Positions 1-8,214 of a stretch of 50,339 nucleotides of DNA are shown here, in pieces. Position numbers and translations under genes: made by a program. Source of the DNA: a bacterium (GTDB lineage Bacteria; Patescibacteriota; Minisyncoccia; Phycocordibacterales; Phycocordibacteraceae); contig JAKBHL010000005.1 of NCBI GenBank assembly GCA_021836725.1, positions 1 to 50,339 of the forward strand. Direction: 5' to 3'. The notes under the pieces were generated by a model that worked only from the letters and a program-made list of their open reading frames with translations, was not told the DNA's origin and searched no databases. Numbering within the stretch: position 1 is the first letter of the stretch; every line of letters starts with the position of its first letter.

Positions 1-3
1 CCA

Positions 4-32
4 CATACGCGGCGCCTCCGGCGCCGTGTATG
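4..32. terminator. GC-rich hairpin downstream of rpsA
   Basis: The arms CATACgCGGCGCC and GGCGCCGtGTATG pair around a 3-nt loop with one mismatch. It lies just beyond the 3' end of the minus-strand S1 gene. A following U-tract cannot be judged because the window ends. Probably the rpsA terminator. Confidence 0.5.
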
Positions 33-68
33 CGTTTCAACTCACCCACAATTATTTAACATTTAATA

Positions 69-1187
69 TTATTTCTTCTTGCCCACAAACGTGAGGGTCA
101 TGCGCTGGTCCTTCGGTTCAAAGAGAGAGATCTCAAAAGGATACGTTTTCCCGAGCTCGAGCGTCTCGCGAAGCGCCGCAGGCGTTGCGAATTCGGAAAC
201 ATGCACAAGACCGGCAACGCCTTCTTCAATGGAGGCGAGCGCGCCGTGTTTGTTGTACTTGATCACGACGCCCGGCACTTCCATTCCCTTCTTGTAGCGT
301 TCGGCGGCGGTGTGCCACGGATTTTCACGCAACGCTTTTATGGAGAGCGAGATCTTGCCATCCTTTATTTCGATGACCTTCACTTTCACCTCGTCCCCGA
401 TGTTGAAGAGCGCATGCGGGTCCTCGACGAGACCCCAATCAAGCTCGCTGATATGGACAAGCCCTTCGAGCCCAGGTTCGAGCTTCACGAAGACGCCGAA
501 ATCGACGATGCCCGTCACTTCGCCGGTCGTCGCATCTCCGACCTGGTACTTGTCGATGAGCGAAGCTTTTTCCTCGGCTTCATTTCCGGTACGTTCCGAG
601 AAGATGAGTTTGCCCTCCTTCGCGTCGGCGGTGATGATACGCACCGAAAGCGGGTGGCCGACCAGCCGCATGAGCTCGCCGAGGATCTTCTCCTTGTCGC
701 CTTCGGGAACGCGCGGATAGTGCTCTTTGGAGAGCTGGGAGGCGGGAAGGAATCCCTGGATGCCCTGCCAGGAGAGAATGAGTCCGCCCTTGTTCGCTTC
801 CTCGACAGTGAGCGAGTAGGGCGTCTGCGCCACGATGGCTTGCTCGGCTTCGCCCCAAATGGCCGCTTGGCGCGCTTCCTTGAGGGAAAGTTCGATGTAG
901 CCCTCGCGGCCGGCGGGATCGACGACTTTCGCGCTGATGGTATCGCCCTGGTTCGCTTTTCTGAGCACATCGGCGGCGTTCAGGTACTCGCGTCCGTAAA
1001 TGAGGCCGGTGCCAAAGGGCGGGAGGTCGACGTACACGCGCCCGCGGCTGATAGCGATAATCGTGCCCTCGACCAGATCGCCGGATGCGGGCGGCATCGG
1101 GATAGCGTCAAGAAACGCAGCCATCGGATGGCCTTCTTCCAGATGAATGGTTGCCACAGGCGCGGCAATCTTTTTCTCTTCGGACAT
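69..1187 (-). CDS. rpsA: 30S ribosomal protein S1
   Basis: 372 aa with four consecutive S1 (OB-fold) domains at about residues 35-105, 120-200, 215-290 and 300-370. The third and fourth carry the typical GLVHISE/GLVHVSE strand. Four domains is the short form seen in many Gram-positive bacteria, against six in E. coli. S1 binds mRNA on the small subunit and helps structured leaders dock. The start is uncertain: a TATAAA box (1189-1194, minus) ends only 1 nt before the ATG at 1187. Transcription from it would begin inside the ORF, and the next in-frame ATG is at 1124 (residue 22), preceded by a purine-rich GAAGAAGG. The first S1 domain begins after either start, so function is not affected. The gene is divergent from the hydrolase at 1321. 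Confidence 0.93.
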   Translation of the reverse strand: MSEEKKIAAPVATIHLEEGHPMAAFLDAIPMPPASGDLVEGTIIAISRGRVYVDLPPFGTGLIYGREYLNAADVLRKANQGDTISAKVVDPAGREGYIELSLKEARQAAIWGEAEQAIVAQTPYSLTVEEANKGGLILSWQGIQGFLPASQLSKEHYPRVPEGDKEKILGELMRLVGHPLSVRIITADAKEGKLIFSERTGNEAEEKASLIDKYQVGDATTGEVTGIVDFGVFVKLEPGLEGLVHISELDWGLVEDPHALFNIGDEVKVKVIEIKDGKISLSIKALRENPWHTAAERYKKGMEVPGVVIKYNKHGALASIEEGVAGLVHVSEFATPAALRETLELGKTYPFEISLFEPKDQRMTLTFVGKKK

Positions 1188-1304
1188 ATTTATACAATGC
1201 GGTGCGGATTTTCGAGAAGGGTACTGCGCTCCTTTGAGTGCAGGGTTAGCGCCTTCCTACTGCGCACGCTGACGTTGCCGACTGTAGCATAGAAGGCCCG
1301 AAAA

Positions 1305-1313
1305 TGCTAGAAT
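1305..1313 (+). promoter_or_regulatory. extended -10 box, leaderless start at 1321
   Basis: TGCTAGAAT matches an extended -10 (TGn + TAGAAT). It ends 7 nt before ATG 1321, which puts the transcription start at or next to the start codon. No Shine-Dalgarno is present. This favours ATG 1321 over ATG 1312, which overlaps the box. Confidence 0.65.
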
Positions 1314-1320
1314 GCATAGG

Positions 1321-1962
1321 ATGGTCATCACGCATCATGGCGGGCAATGTTTCAAGGTGACTTTCGGCGATCTCACGCTCGTCTTTGACCCCATAGCCAA
1401 GGGCGCTACGCTGCCCCCGGTGCGTTTCGGCGCGGACATCGCGCTCGTCTCGCGGGATCATCCGGATATGAATGGCATCGGGGAGGTAACCTTCGGAGAA
1501 AAAATCCCTTTCCCCATTACCGGCCCGGGCGAGTACGAACGGCAGGGCGTCGTCGCTCAAGGGTTCCTTTCAGAGAGCGGGTATGGTCTTGAGAAGGGCA
1601 AAGAGAAAGCGCTTAATACCATCTATAGCGTCCGGCTCGAGGACATGACGCTCGTCCATCTGGGCGCCCTCCAAAATGCGGAGCTTCCGAGGGAAGCGCG
1701 CGAAGGCATCGATGAAATAGACGTGCTCTTTATCCCGATCGGGGGCACAGGCGTCCTCTCGGCCGCCGCCGCGCATGAGCTCGCAGTATCGCTTGAGCCG
1801 AAAATCATCATCCCGATGCACTGGAGCGGCATCGGGAAGCCCGCATCCCTCGAGGCCTATCTGAAGGAAGCCGGGAACGGAAGCGAAAAAGTAGAAAAAC
1901 TCACTTTGAAGAAAAAGGACCTTATTGGCCGCGACGGGAGTATACTGGTGGTAACACCTTAA
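1321..1962 (+). CDS. MBL-fold metallo-hydrolase-like protein, degenerate metal site
   Basis: 213 aa. It resembles the UlaG-like branch of the metallo-beta-lactamase superfamily: an N-terminal strand-turn region (VITHHGGQCF), a central FGADIALVSRDH segment where these proteins carry HxHxDH, an acidic IDEIDVLFIPIGG strand, and a C-terminal IIIPMHW segment with the last conserved His. The signature HxHxDH is reduced to SRDHPD, so two canonical His ligands are missing and catalysis is doubtful. Start chosen from the extended -10 box at 1305-1313; an ATG 9 nt upstream is in frame. It is followed after 6 nt by the anchored protein at 1969. Fold assignment is moderately sure; the substrate is unknown. 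Confidence 0.75.
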   Translation: MVITHHGGQCFKVTFGDLTLVFDPIAKGATLPPVRFGADIALVSRDHPDMNGIGEVTFGEKIPFPITGPGEYERQGVVAQGFLSESGYGLEKGKEKALNTIYSVRLEDMTLVHLGALQNAELPREAREGIDEIDVLFIPIGGTGVLSAAAAHELAVSLEPKIIIPMHWSGIGKPASLEAYLKEAGNGSEKVEKLTLKKKDLIGRDGSILVVTP

Positions 1963-1968
1963 AAACGT

Positions 1969-2331
1969 ATGAAAACCCTTTTTGAACACATCGAGTACGT
2001 ACAAGGGAAACCGCGCCACGTGCGCGAGCGGATCGCCTTCGGCGCAGCTGCGGGCGGCACGGCGCTCATCGCGCTTGTGTGGTTTGCCGGCACGCTCGCT
2101 TCGGGAACGCTCGCCATACACGCAAGCTCGTTCGCCGCGGCTGCCGGGCAGGGACAGATCGTTGCAACCGAAAACGCAAATCAGAACAACAGTACGGGCG
2201 TAGCCGCGGTCGCGGCCGCATCCGGAGGGAGTGCGGGGAATGCATCAGCGCCGGCGCATATCGAGATCATCAACGCGCCCTCCGCAACGTCTTCGGCGGC
2301 GCAGACCGATCGGACGACCATACCGTTCTAA
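1969..2331 (+). CDS. hypothetical single-pass membrane protein
   Basis: 120 aa with no recognised family. A basic N-terminus (about residues 1-24) precedes one hydrophobic helix (about 25-50). An Ala/Gly/Asn/Ser-rich low-complexity tail (about 55-120) would lie outside the cell. It begins 6 nt after the hydrolase stop and ends 22 nt before gyrA, so it is probably co-transcribed with both. The composition suggests a flexible surface linker or anchor; no function can be assigned. Confidence 0.7.
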   Translation: MKTLFEHIEYVQGKPRHVRERIAFGAAAGGTALIALVWFAGTLASGTLAIHASSFAAAAGQGQIVATENANQNNSTGVAAVAAASGGSAGNASAPAHIEIINAPSATSSAAQTDRTTIPF

Positions 2332-2353
2332 GCGCGCGCTTAATCACATCATC

Positions 2354-4834
2354 ATGGCGCGCGGGAAGGAAGATAAGGAAAACAATGCGGCGGCATCAGC
2401 CGCTTCCGCGAATATCATCGATCAGCCGATCGTCGCGGAGATGCGCGCCTCGTATCTCGATTATGCGATGTCGGTCATTACGAGCCGCGCGCTTCCGGAT
2501 GTGCGCGACGGGCTGAAGCCCGTGCACCGCCGCATCCTCTATGCGATGAAGGACATGGGGCTCGTTCCCGGGGGGAAATTCAGAAAGAGCGCCACCGTGG
2601 TCGGCGAAGTGCTCGGCAAATACCATCCGCACGGCGACACCGCCGTCTATGACTCGATGGCAAAGATGGCCCAGGAATTCTCGTATCGTTACCCGCTCGT
2701 CCTCGGCCAGGGTAACTTCGGTTCGGTCGACGGCGACTCGCCCGCAGCCATGCGGTACACCGAAGCGAAGATGTCGCGCATCGCCGAAGCGCTCCTCCAG
2801 GATCTTGAGAAAGAGACCGTTGCGTGGAATCCGAACTACGACGCGACGCGCGAAGAACCGAACGTCCTCCCTGCGGCGCTTCCGAACCTGCTCTTGAACG
2901 GCACTCTCGGCATCGCGGTCGGGATGGCGACTAGCATCCCGCCGCACAATCTGCGCGAGGTCGTCGCGGCGACCATCCATCTCATTGATAATCCGGGCGC
3001 TACCACCGACGATTTGCTCGCATTTGTAAAAGGCCCCGATTTCCCCCTCGGCGGCGTCGCTTTCGGCCAGACGGATATCAAACACGCGTATGGTTCGGGC
3101 CGGGGGCCGGTGGTGGTGCGCGGCGAGGCGGAGATCGTCGACGACGGAAAGAAAGACACGCGCATCATCATCACCTCGATCCCGTATCGCGTGAACAAGA
3201 GCGAGCTCATCGCCCGTATCGCGGAGTTGGTGCAGGAAAAGAAGCTTGAGGGCATCCGCGACCTGCGCGACGAATCGACGAGCGATGTCCGCGTGGTGGT
3301 CGAATTGAAGGGAACGGCGCACCCGCAAGCGGTCCTCAACGCCCTCTATAAGCACACCGAGCTCGAAAGCACGTTCCACTACAACATGCTCGCCCTGGTC
3401 GACGGCGTGCCGGAAATGCTCTCGCTTTCGGCCATGTTGGAACAATTCGTGGAGCACCGCCGCGTCGTGGTGAAACGTCGTACCGAATTCGATCTGCGGA
3501 AAGCGCAGGAACGCGAGCACATCCTCCTCGGGCTCTCCAAAGCGCTCGATCACATCGACGAAGTCATCGCTATCATAAAAAAAGCCCCGGATGTCTCAAG
3601 CGCGGATAGCGCTTTGCGTAGCACGTTCGGCTTCTCGCAGTTGCAGACGGCCGCCATCCTCGCGATGCGGCTTCAGACGCTCGCCGGTCTCGAACGCAAG
3701 AAGATAGAAGACGAACTCACCGAGATCCAAGCACTCATCAAAAAGCTCGAGGACATCCTTTCTTCGGCGAAAAAGATCCTTACGGTGGTGAAGAAAGAAC
3801 TCACGGAACTCGCCGAGAAGTACGGCGATGACCGCCGCACCAGAATCGTAAAGGGCGGCGTGCAGAACATTTCAGTGGAAGACCTCGTGCCGGACGAGGA
3901 GTCGATGCTCCTTCTCACGCAGGGCGGTTACGTGAAGCGGACGAATCCGAGCGAATACAAGAGCCAGAAACGCGGCGGCGTCGGCGTCGTCGATATCGCG
4001 ACGAAAGAAGAAGATGTCGTTACGCACTTCCTCGTCACGAGCGCGCATAGCGACCTCCTCTTTTTTACCGATTTCGGGAAAGCATACCAGCTCAAGATGT
4101 ACGAGCTGCCGGAGGGGAAGCGCGCGACCAAAGGCAAAAGCATCATGAATTTCCTCCCGCTCGCGCTCGAAGAGAAAGTGACTTCCATCTTGCCCGTGCC
4201 AAAGGGCGCGGCGCTCGATGCCTCGTCGGTCATCTTTGTGACGGAAGCCGGCGTCGTGAAGCGGGTAGCGGCGAAAGCGTTCGCCGACGTGCGCCGCTCG
4301 GGCATCATCGCCATCAATCTGAAGGATGGCGACAAGCTCGTTTCAGCCAATCATGCGACCGAAGAGGACACGGTATCTCTCGTGACGGCGAAAGGCCAGT
4401 CGATCCGCTTTGCGGTCGAAGACGTGCGGGAAATGGGCCGCACCGCCGGCGGCGTGAAGGGCATGAATGTGAAAAAAGGCGATCGCGTGGTCTCGGCGGA
4501 GGTCATTTCCGAGCTCCATGCGCAGGACGCTTCGCTCCTCGTCATCATGAGCAAGGGCTACGGTAAGCGCACGAAGATTTCAGAATATAAAATCCAAGGC
4601 CGCGGCGGTTCGGGCGTGAAAACCGCGGCAGTAACGCCGAAAACGGGCGAAATCATCGGAGCAAAAATCGTCGTTGGCGACCTGAAAGAAGAAGAGCTCG
4701 TGGTTATTTCAAAGAAAGGACAGGTCATACGGACTTCGGTTGCCGAAATCTCTCTGCTTTCGCGCGCGACTCAGGGCGTCCGCGTCATGCGCCTCTACGA
4801 AGGCGACTCAATCGCCTCGATGGCGGCACTGTAG
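2354..4834 (+). CDS. gyrA: DNA gyrase subunit A
   Basis: 826 aa, normal length. The N-terminal winged-helix/tower domain starts at [20 protein letters not shown]. The catalytic tyrosine lies in the [10 protein letters not shown] segment (about residue 135), and the [20 protein letters not shown] motif is intact. A C-terminal beta-pinwheel (about 510-820) has repeated GG-V-and-R blades. The conserved GyrA-box type QRGG(K)G motif is seen as QKRGGVGV near residue 540, supporting gyrase over topoisomerase IV. Together with GyrB (not in the window) it introduces negative supercoils. The start at ATG 2354 fits the family; the open frame runs upstream to 2231 but that part overlaps the preceding gene. 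The stop TAG is also the first base triplet of a dispersed structured repeat. Confidence 0.97.
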   Translation: MARGKEDKENNAAASAASANIIDQPIVAEMRASYLDYAMSVITSRALPDVRDGLKPVHRRILYAMKDMGLVPGGKFRKSATVVGEVLGKYHPHGDTAVYDSMAKMAQEFSYRYPLVLGQGNFGSVDGDSPAAMRYTEAKMSRIAEALLQDLEKETVAWNPNYDATREEPNVLPAALPNLLLNGTLGIAVGMATSIPPHNLREVVAATIHLIDNPGATTDDLLAFVKGPDFPLGGVAFGQTDIKHAYGSGRGPVVVRGEAEIVDDGKKDTRIIITSIPYRVNKSELIARIAELVQEKKLEGIRDLRDESTSDVRVVVELKGTAHPQAVLNALYKHTELESTFHYNMLALVDGVPEMLSLSAMLEQFVEHRRVVVKRRTEFDLRKAQEREHILLGLSKALDHIDEVIAIIKKAPDVSSADSALRSTFGFSQLQTAAILAMRLQTLAGLERKKIEDELTEIQALIKKLEDILSSAKKILTVVKKELTELAEKYGDDRRTRIVKGGVQNISVEDLVPDEESMLLLTQGGYVKRTNPSEYKSQKRGGVGVVDIATKEEDVVTHFLVTSAHSDLLFFTDFGKAYQLKMYELPEGKRATKGKSIMNFLPLALEEKVTSILPVPKGAALDASSVIFVTEAGVVKRVAAKAFADVRRSGIIAINLKDGDKLVSANHATEEDTVSLVTAKGQSIRFAVEDVREMGRTAGGVKGMNVKKGDRVVSAEVISELHAQDASLLVIMSKGYGKRTKISEYKIQGRGGSGVKTAAVTPKTGEIIGAKIVVGDLKEEELVVISKKGQVIRTSVAEISLLSRATQGVRVMRLYEGDSIASMAAL

Positions 4835-4962
4835 AACCCATTTCAAAACCCCCGCTCGGGTGTACGACAGAAAGGAGTACGCCGTCTTTTTGTACTCAAA
4901 AAGCGGCTCGTACTCGCGCCGCCGCGCTCCGTAAGCCTCTTTCTGCCGCACACCCTTCGCGG
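4832..4962 (+). repeat. dispersed structured repeat, copy 1
   Basis: Begins with TAGAACCC, whose TAG is the gyrA stop. The outer arms (about 4850-4878 and 4930-4962) form a long imperfect stem containing GGTGTaCGaCAGAAAG. A second stem GAGTACG/CGTACTC (about 4875-4917) encloses the hairpin CTTTTTG-TACT-CAAAAAG (4886-4903). The same architecture recurs at 13488, 20390, 33602 and 43213. It sits between gyrA and the methyltransferase and may act as a 3'-end element or be a small mobile palindrome. Confidence 0.85.
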
Positions 4963-4985
4963 GGAGATTGAGTCTTGAGCTGGGG

Positions 4986-5012
4986 ATCTCCTAAGATGTC
5001 ATCTTAGGAGAT
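4986..5012. repeat. 27-bp perfect palindrome
   Basis: ATCTCCTAAGATG and its exact reverse complement flank a single central T. It lies between repeat copy 1 and the methyltransferase promoter. There is no U-tract on the plus side. It could be a terminator hairpin or a dimeric repressor operator about 50 bp upstream of the -10 box at 5063. Confidence 0.6.
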
Positions 5013-5059
5013 TGAAGCTCCCGCTCGTGTTGATTGCGCGGCCCGGAGCGTTCCGCGTG

Positions 5060-5068
5060 TGGTATTTT
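5060..5068 (+). promoter_or_regulatory. extended -10 box for the methyltransferase
   Basis: TGGTATTTT ends 8 nt before ATG 5077. There is no Shine-Dalgarno, so a leaderless transcript is expected. It supports ATG 5077 rather than the upstream in-frame start at 5059. Confidence 0.5.
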
Positions 5069-5076
5069 GTCTGTAC

Positions 5077-5613
5077 ATGAGCACTCATTTCAGTGACCCG
5101 CGGGAGAACGTGCTACAGCTTGGATTGCATGAGGGGATGAAAGTCGGCGATTTTGGCGCCGGATCGGGCCACTATGCGCGTGCAGCAGCAGCCATCGTGG
5201 GGTCGAGCGGGAAAGTGTACGCGATCGATGTGCAGGAAGACGTGCTCAAGCACCTGAAACTGAACCTGCCCGAACGGTATCAGGGCATCGTCGACACGCT
5301 CTGGGGCGATATCGAGAAACCGCTCGGTACGCACCTGCGCGAGGCGTCGCTTGATGCCGCTATCCTCGCCAACACCTTCTTCCAGATCGAGAATCGTTTC
5401 GGTTTCTTGAACGAGCTCAAGCGCGTGCTTAAGCCCGACGGCAAGCTCATGCTTGTCGACTGGGCGGGCAGTTACGGCGGTATGGGCCCCGCAAGCGAAC
5501 GAGTCGTACCCGAACACGAGGCCGAGGAATTTTTTATCAAAGGCGGCCTCCACAAGGTAAAATCCTTTCGTGCCGGTCCGCACCACTACGGCATTATTTT
5601 TACCGCTCCGTAA
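5077..5613 (+). CDS. class I SAM-dependent methyltransferase
   Basis: 178 aa. The Rossmann-fold motif I is VGDFGAGSGHYA (about residues 24-35). Motif II YAIDVQED (about 50-57) has the acidic residue that binds the ribose of SAM. A later LKRVLKPDGKLMLVDW strand is the post-IV motif typical of the UbiE/Methyltransf_11 group. Substrate specificity cannot be read from the sequence; small-molecule (quinone-like) methylation is common in the family, but no other quinone genes are seen here. It is followed after 3 nt by the solute-binding protein gene, so it may be first in the pilin-like operon. Confidence 0.82.
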   Translation: MSTHFSDPRENVLQLGLHEGMKVGDFGAGSGHYARAAAAIVGSSGKVYAIDVQEDVLKHLKLNLPERYQGIVDTLWGDIEKPLGTHLREASLDAAILANTFFQIENRFGFLNELKRVLKPDGKLMLVDWAGSYGGMGPASERVVPEHEAEEFFIKGGLHKVKSFRAGPHHYGIIFTAP

Positions 5614-5616
5614 TCT

Positions 5617-6921
5617 ATGAAAATCTCACTCTTTCAAGGCATTCTCTTCAGCGTCTTCGGTCTTGGCGCGCTCATCGGCCTCTTCGTTTTCTCGACGTAC
5701 ACGAATACCGGCAGTAACAAGAGCGCCGTCGGCACGGTCGTCATCTGGGGCACGCTCCCGAAAGATGAGCTGCACTCGGTCCTTACCGCCATGACGCAGA
5801 CCACCACAAGCCTGAAAGACGTCTCGTACGTGCAGAAAAATCCGGCGACGCTACCGTCTGATCTGGCTGCCGCCATAGCAACGGGCGCGGCGCCGGACCT
5901 CGTCCTCGCTTCGCAGGAGGATCTCCACACGCTCTCGAAATTCATCGCTCCGCTGCCGCCCTCGACGCTTTCGGCAAGCACCTTCTTGAACACGTTTGTC
6001 GCCGAGGGAGGGCTTTTTGCGGCGCCGAACGGCGGCTACTACGGCATACCGTTTCTCGTCGACCCGCTCGTACTCTTTTCAAATCAATCCATCCTTTCCT
6101 CCGACGCTATCGCGAACCCGCCTGCGACGTGGGACGCGCTCATGGGACTCGTGCCGAAGGTCGCGCAGCTGACGCCGTCGCAGCAGATCACTCGCGGCCT
6201 TATCGCGCTTGGCACCTATGACAACGTCCATGATGCGCGCGGGATACTTTCCGCGCTCTTTCTCCAGGCCGGCGTGCCGCTCTCCAGATACTCCTCCGGT
6301 GGCGCTCTCGTCGCCGACCTCGGCGAGAGCAGTTCGAATACCGTCCCGCCCGGGCAATCGGTCGTCGGTTTCTACACGCAATTTGCCGACCCCTCGAAAG
6401 TTTCCTATACCTGGAACGCCTCTCTGCCGGATTCTCAGCAGATGTTTCTCGCGGGGAATCTCGCGCTCTACCTCGGCTACGCTTCCGAAGCGCAGTACCT
6501 GCAGGCGGCAAACCCGAACCTCAATTTTGAGGTCACCCCGCTGCCACAGCCGGCGACCGCTTCGACGAAAGTCACGTACGGCCTCGTCTACGCGTTCATG
6601 ATCCCGCGCGGCGCGAAGAATCCCGCGGGCGCCTATCAAGCCGCCTCGCTTCTGACCGGCTCCTCCGCACAGGCCGCCGCCGCTCTCGCGACCGGACTCG
6701 CGCCGGCAGTGCGCAGCGACCTCGCATCCGCGCCTGCCAATCCCATTGCCGCCGTAGCGTATGACGAGGCGCTCTATGCCGAGGGGTGGCTGTCCCCAGC
6801 ACCCGCCGACACCAACCGGGTTTTCTCGAGTATGATTAACGACGTGATAAGCGGCCGCTCAACTCTGGATACCGCGCTCGTTTCCGCCGCGAGCACGTTA
6901 AGCTCGCTCCTACAGAAATGA
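5617..6921 (+). CDS. membrane-anchored extracellular solute-binding protein (family 1-like)
   Basis: 434 aa. An uncleaved-looking N-terminal helix (about residues 8-27) has no lipobox, then VVIWGTLPKDEL begins the two-lobed type II periplasmic binding fold. The segments GAAPDLVLASQEDL, GYYGIPFLVDPLVLFSN and PATWDALMGLVPKV match sugar-binding (MalE-like) family 1 proteins. Such proteins normally feed an ABC permease, but none is encoded nearby. Here it starts the run of pilin-like proteins and overlaps the next gene by 4 nt (ATGA at 6918). Its role may be surface capture rather than uptake (inference). Confidence 0.85.
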   Translation: MKISLFQGILFSVFGLGALIGLFVFSTYTNTGSNKSAVGTVVIWGTLPKDELHSVLTAMTQTTTSLKDVSYVQKNPATLPSDLAAAIATGAAPDLVLASQEDLHTLSKFIAPLPPSTLSASTFLNTFVAEGGLFAAPNGGYYGIPFLVDPLVLFSNQSILSSDAIANPPATWDALMGLVPKVAQLTPSQQITRGLIALGTYDNVHDARGILSALFLQAGVPLSRYSSGGALVADLGESSSNTVPPGQSVVGFYTQFADPSKVSYTWNASLPDSQQMFLAGNLALYLGYASEAQYLQAANPNLNFEVTPLPQPATASTKVTYGLVYAFMIPRGAKNPAGAYQAASLLTGSSAQAAAALATGLAPAVRSDLASAPANPIAAVAYDEALYAEGWLSPAPADTNRVFSSMINDVISGRSTLDTALVSAASTLSSLLQK

Positions 6922-7469
6922 CCATGCGCCCTTTCATCCTCGCCGCATTCGCCCTCTTTGCCCTCACGCTCGCGCCTGCGGCGCTCGCGCAAACCGTACT
7001 ACCTCCTCCGGGCGGCTCTTGCCACTCCGATAGCGATTGCCCGCCGTGGCATTTTTGTAGTTCTATTACCAAGACCTGTACCCCGGATTCGGTCCAAACA
7101 ACCCCCTCTCCAACACAATCGACCGGAAACGGGACTCCGACTCAATCAACCGGAAACTCGTCAAATCCCTCTACCTCCGGTTCCGGCCAGAACACGACTC
7201 TCATCAATCCGCTTGGCGCGGGTACGAGCCTTCCGGTCCTTCTGAAAGACATCTTGCAACTCATCGTGCAGGTCGGCACCGTTGTCATCGTCCTCATGCT
7301 GGTGTACGTCGGTTTCCTCTTCGTGACGGCGCGCGGGGAGCCGGGCAAGATTACGGCCGCGCGCACGGCGCTCCTGTGGACGGTCGTCGGCGCCCTGATC
7401 CTTCTTGGAGCGCAGGCGATATCGCTTGGCATCCAGTCCACGGTGCAGGCGCTCTCGACCGGCCCTTAG
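6918..7469 (+). CDS. secreted Cys-motif protein with VirB2/TrbC-like two-helix module
   Basis: 183 aa. Signal peptide about 1-25 (ends LAPAALAQ). A short Cys cluster at about 34-55 (C-x5-C-x6-C-x6-C, with the SDSDCPPWHFC segment) recalls small disulfide-knot motifs. A Pro/Thr/Ser/Asn linker (about 56-100) follows. The C-terminal part has two hydrophobic helices (about 112-140 and 150-175) separated by the basic turn ARGEPGKITAAR, as in VirB2/TrbC pilins. The ATGA overlap with the solute-binding gene means translational coupling. It heads the array of pilin-like genes. Family call by topology; function inferred. Confidence 0.72.
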   Translation: MTMRPFILAAFALFALTLAPAALAQTVLPPPGGSCHSDSDCPPWHFCSSITKTCTPDSVQTTPSPTQSTGNGTPTQSTGNSSNPSTSGSGQNTTLINPLGAGTSLPVLLKDILQLIVQVGTVVIVLMLVYVGFLFVTARGEPGKITAARTALLWTVVGALILLGAQAISLGIQSTVQALSTGP

Positions 7470-7470
7470 T

Positions 7471-7734
7471 ATGACCTTCGCTCAATTTGTCGGCAGCGGC
7501 ACCACCGGCATCATCGGCGCTCTGAACACCGTCGTCGTGCCGTTCATTTTCGCGCTCGCCTTCGCCTCATTCATCTGGGGCGTCGCGAATTATTTTTTTC
7601 TTCATGGCGGGGAAGACAAGAGCCGCGAAGAAGGGAAGCAATTCATCCTGTGGGGCATCCTCGGCATGGTGGTGCTCTTTTCCGTCTGGGGGCTGGTGAA
7701 TATGCTGTTATCCACGCTCGGCATCGCGCCCTGA
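7471..7734 (+). CDS. VirB2/TrbC-like two-helix membrane protein, paralogue 1
   Basis: 87 aa with no signal peptide. Helix 1 (about 18-42, VVVPFIFALAFASFIWGV), a charged loop GGEDKSREEGKQ, and helix 2 (about 54-80, FILWGILGMVVLFSVWGLVN). The loop REEG and the WG-x2-G...WGLVN signature are shared with the four genes that follow. It starts 1 nt after the previous stop. Although the frame is open from 7405, the ATG at 7471 is the sensible start. Possibly a major pilin-like subunit or a membrane pore component; function inferred from topology only. Confidence 0.72.
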   Translation: MTFAQFVGSGTTGIIGALNTVVVPFIFALAFASFIWGVANYFFLHGGEDKSREEGKQFILWGILGMVVLFSVWGLVNMLLSTLGIAP

Positions 7735-7742
7735 GCATAACG

Positions 7743-7751
7743 TGTCATACT
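7743..7751 (+). promoter_or_regulatory. extended -10 box within the pilin-like array
   Basis: TGTCATACT ends 8 nt before ATG 7760. There is no Shine-Dalgarno. It would give the second paralogue its own leaderless transcript. Confidence 0.45.
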
Positions 7752-7759
7752 TACCCTAT

Positions 7760-8203
7760 ATGAAATCCATCACCCGCCTCGCTTCCGCGCTCGTTGTCCT
7801 CATCGCGCTCGTTCTCCCGTCCGCGGCCTTTGCGTACACGTCTCTCTATTCGGGCCCGGGCGGTTTCGGGTTCAGCAACGGCCATTTCTCGATCGCGTTC
7901 GGGTCGGGCGCCATGTGCGGCAATACTGTCTGCCAGGTCGCGACCACCATCCTCTATCTCATCAATTCGGTCTTAGTACCGCTCCTCTTCGCTATCGCTT
8001 TCATCATGTTCCTCTACGGAGTCGCTAGGGCGTATATTTTTTCCGGCGGTGATGCCGCGAAGAGAGAGGAAGGCCATAAGCTCATCCTCTGGGGCATCAT
8101 CGGTTTCGTCGTGATGGTATCGCTCTGGGGCCTCGTCAACATCGTTGCAAACACGTTCGGGCTCGCGGGCTACGGCGCACCACCGTTGCCGACATCGTAT
8201 TAG
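7760..8203 (+). CDS. VirB2/TrbC-like pilin-like protein, paralogue 2 (with signal peptide)
   Basis: 147 aa. Signal peptide about 1-25 (ends PSAAFAY). A Gly/Phe/Ser-rich exposed segment (about 26-58) has a Cys pair (MCGNTVC). Helix 1 is at about 70-95 (VLVPLLFAIAFIMFLYGV), then a GGDAAKREEGHK loop and helix 2 at about 110-135 ending WGLVN. The frame is open from a GTG at 7742, but ATG 7760 begins a good signal peptide and sits 8 nt after a -10 box. Paralogue of its neighbours; the two Cys could form a disulfide. Confidence 0.72.
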   Translation: MKSITRLASALVVLIALVLPSAAFAYTSLYSGPGGFGFSNGHFSIAFGSGAMCGNTVCQVATTILYLINSVLVPLLFAIAFIMFLYGVARAYIFSGGDAAKREEGHKLILWGIIGFVVMVSLWGLVNIVANTFGLAGYGAPPLPTSY

Positions 8204-8214
8204 CAAAAACTACC

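Noticed and set aside
201-1292. Long plus-strand open frame opposite rpsA
   Set aside because: It is the antisense shadow of a clear four-domain S1 protein and its translation shows no family pattern. GC-rich codon bias creates many such frames here.
2396-3553. Minus-strand open frame opposite gyrA
   Set aside because: Antisense shadow of gyrA; His/Asp/Arg-rich translation without domains or promoter.
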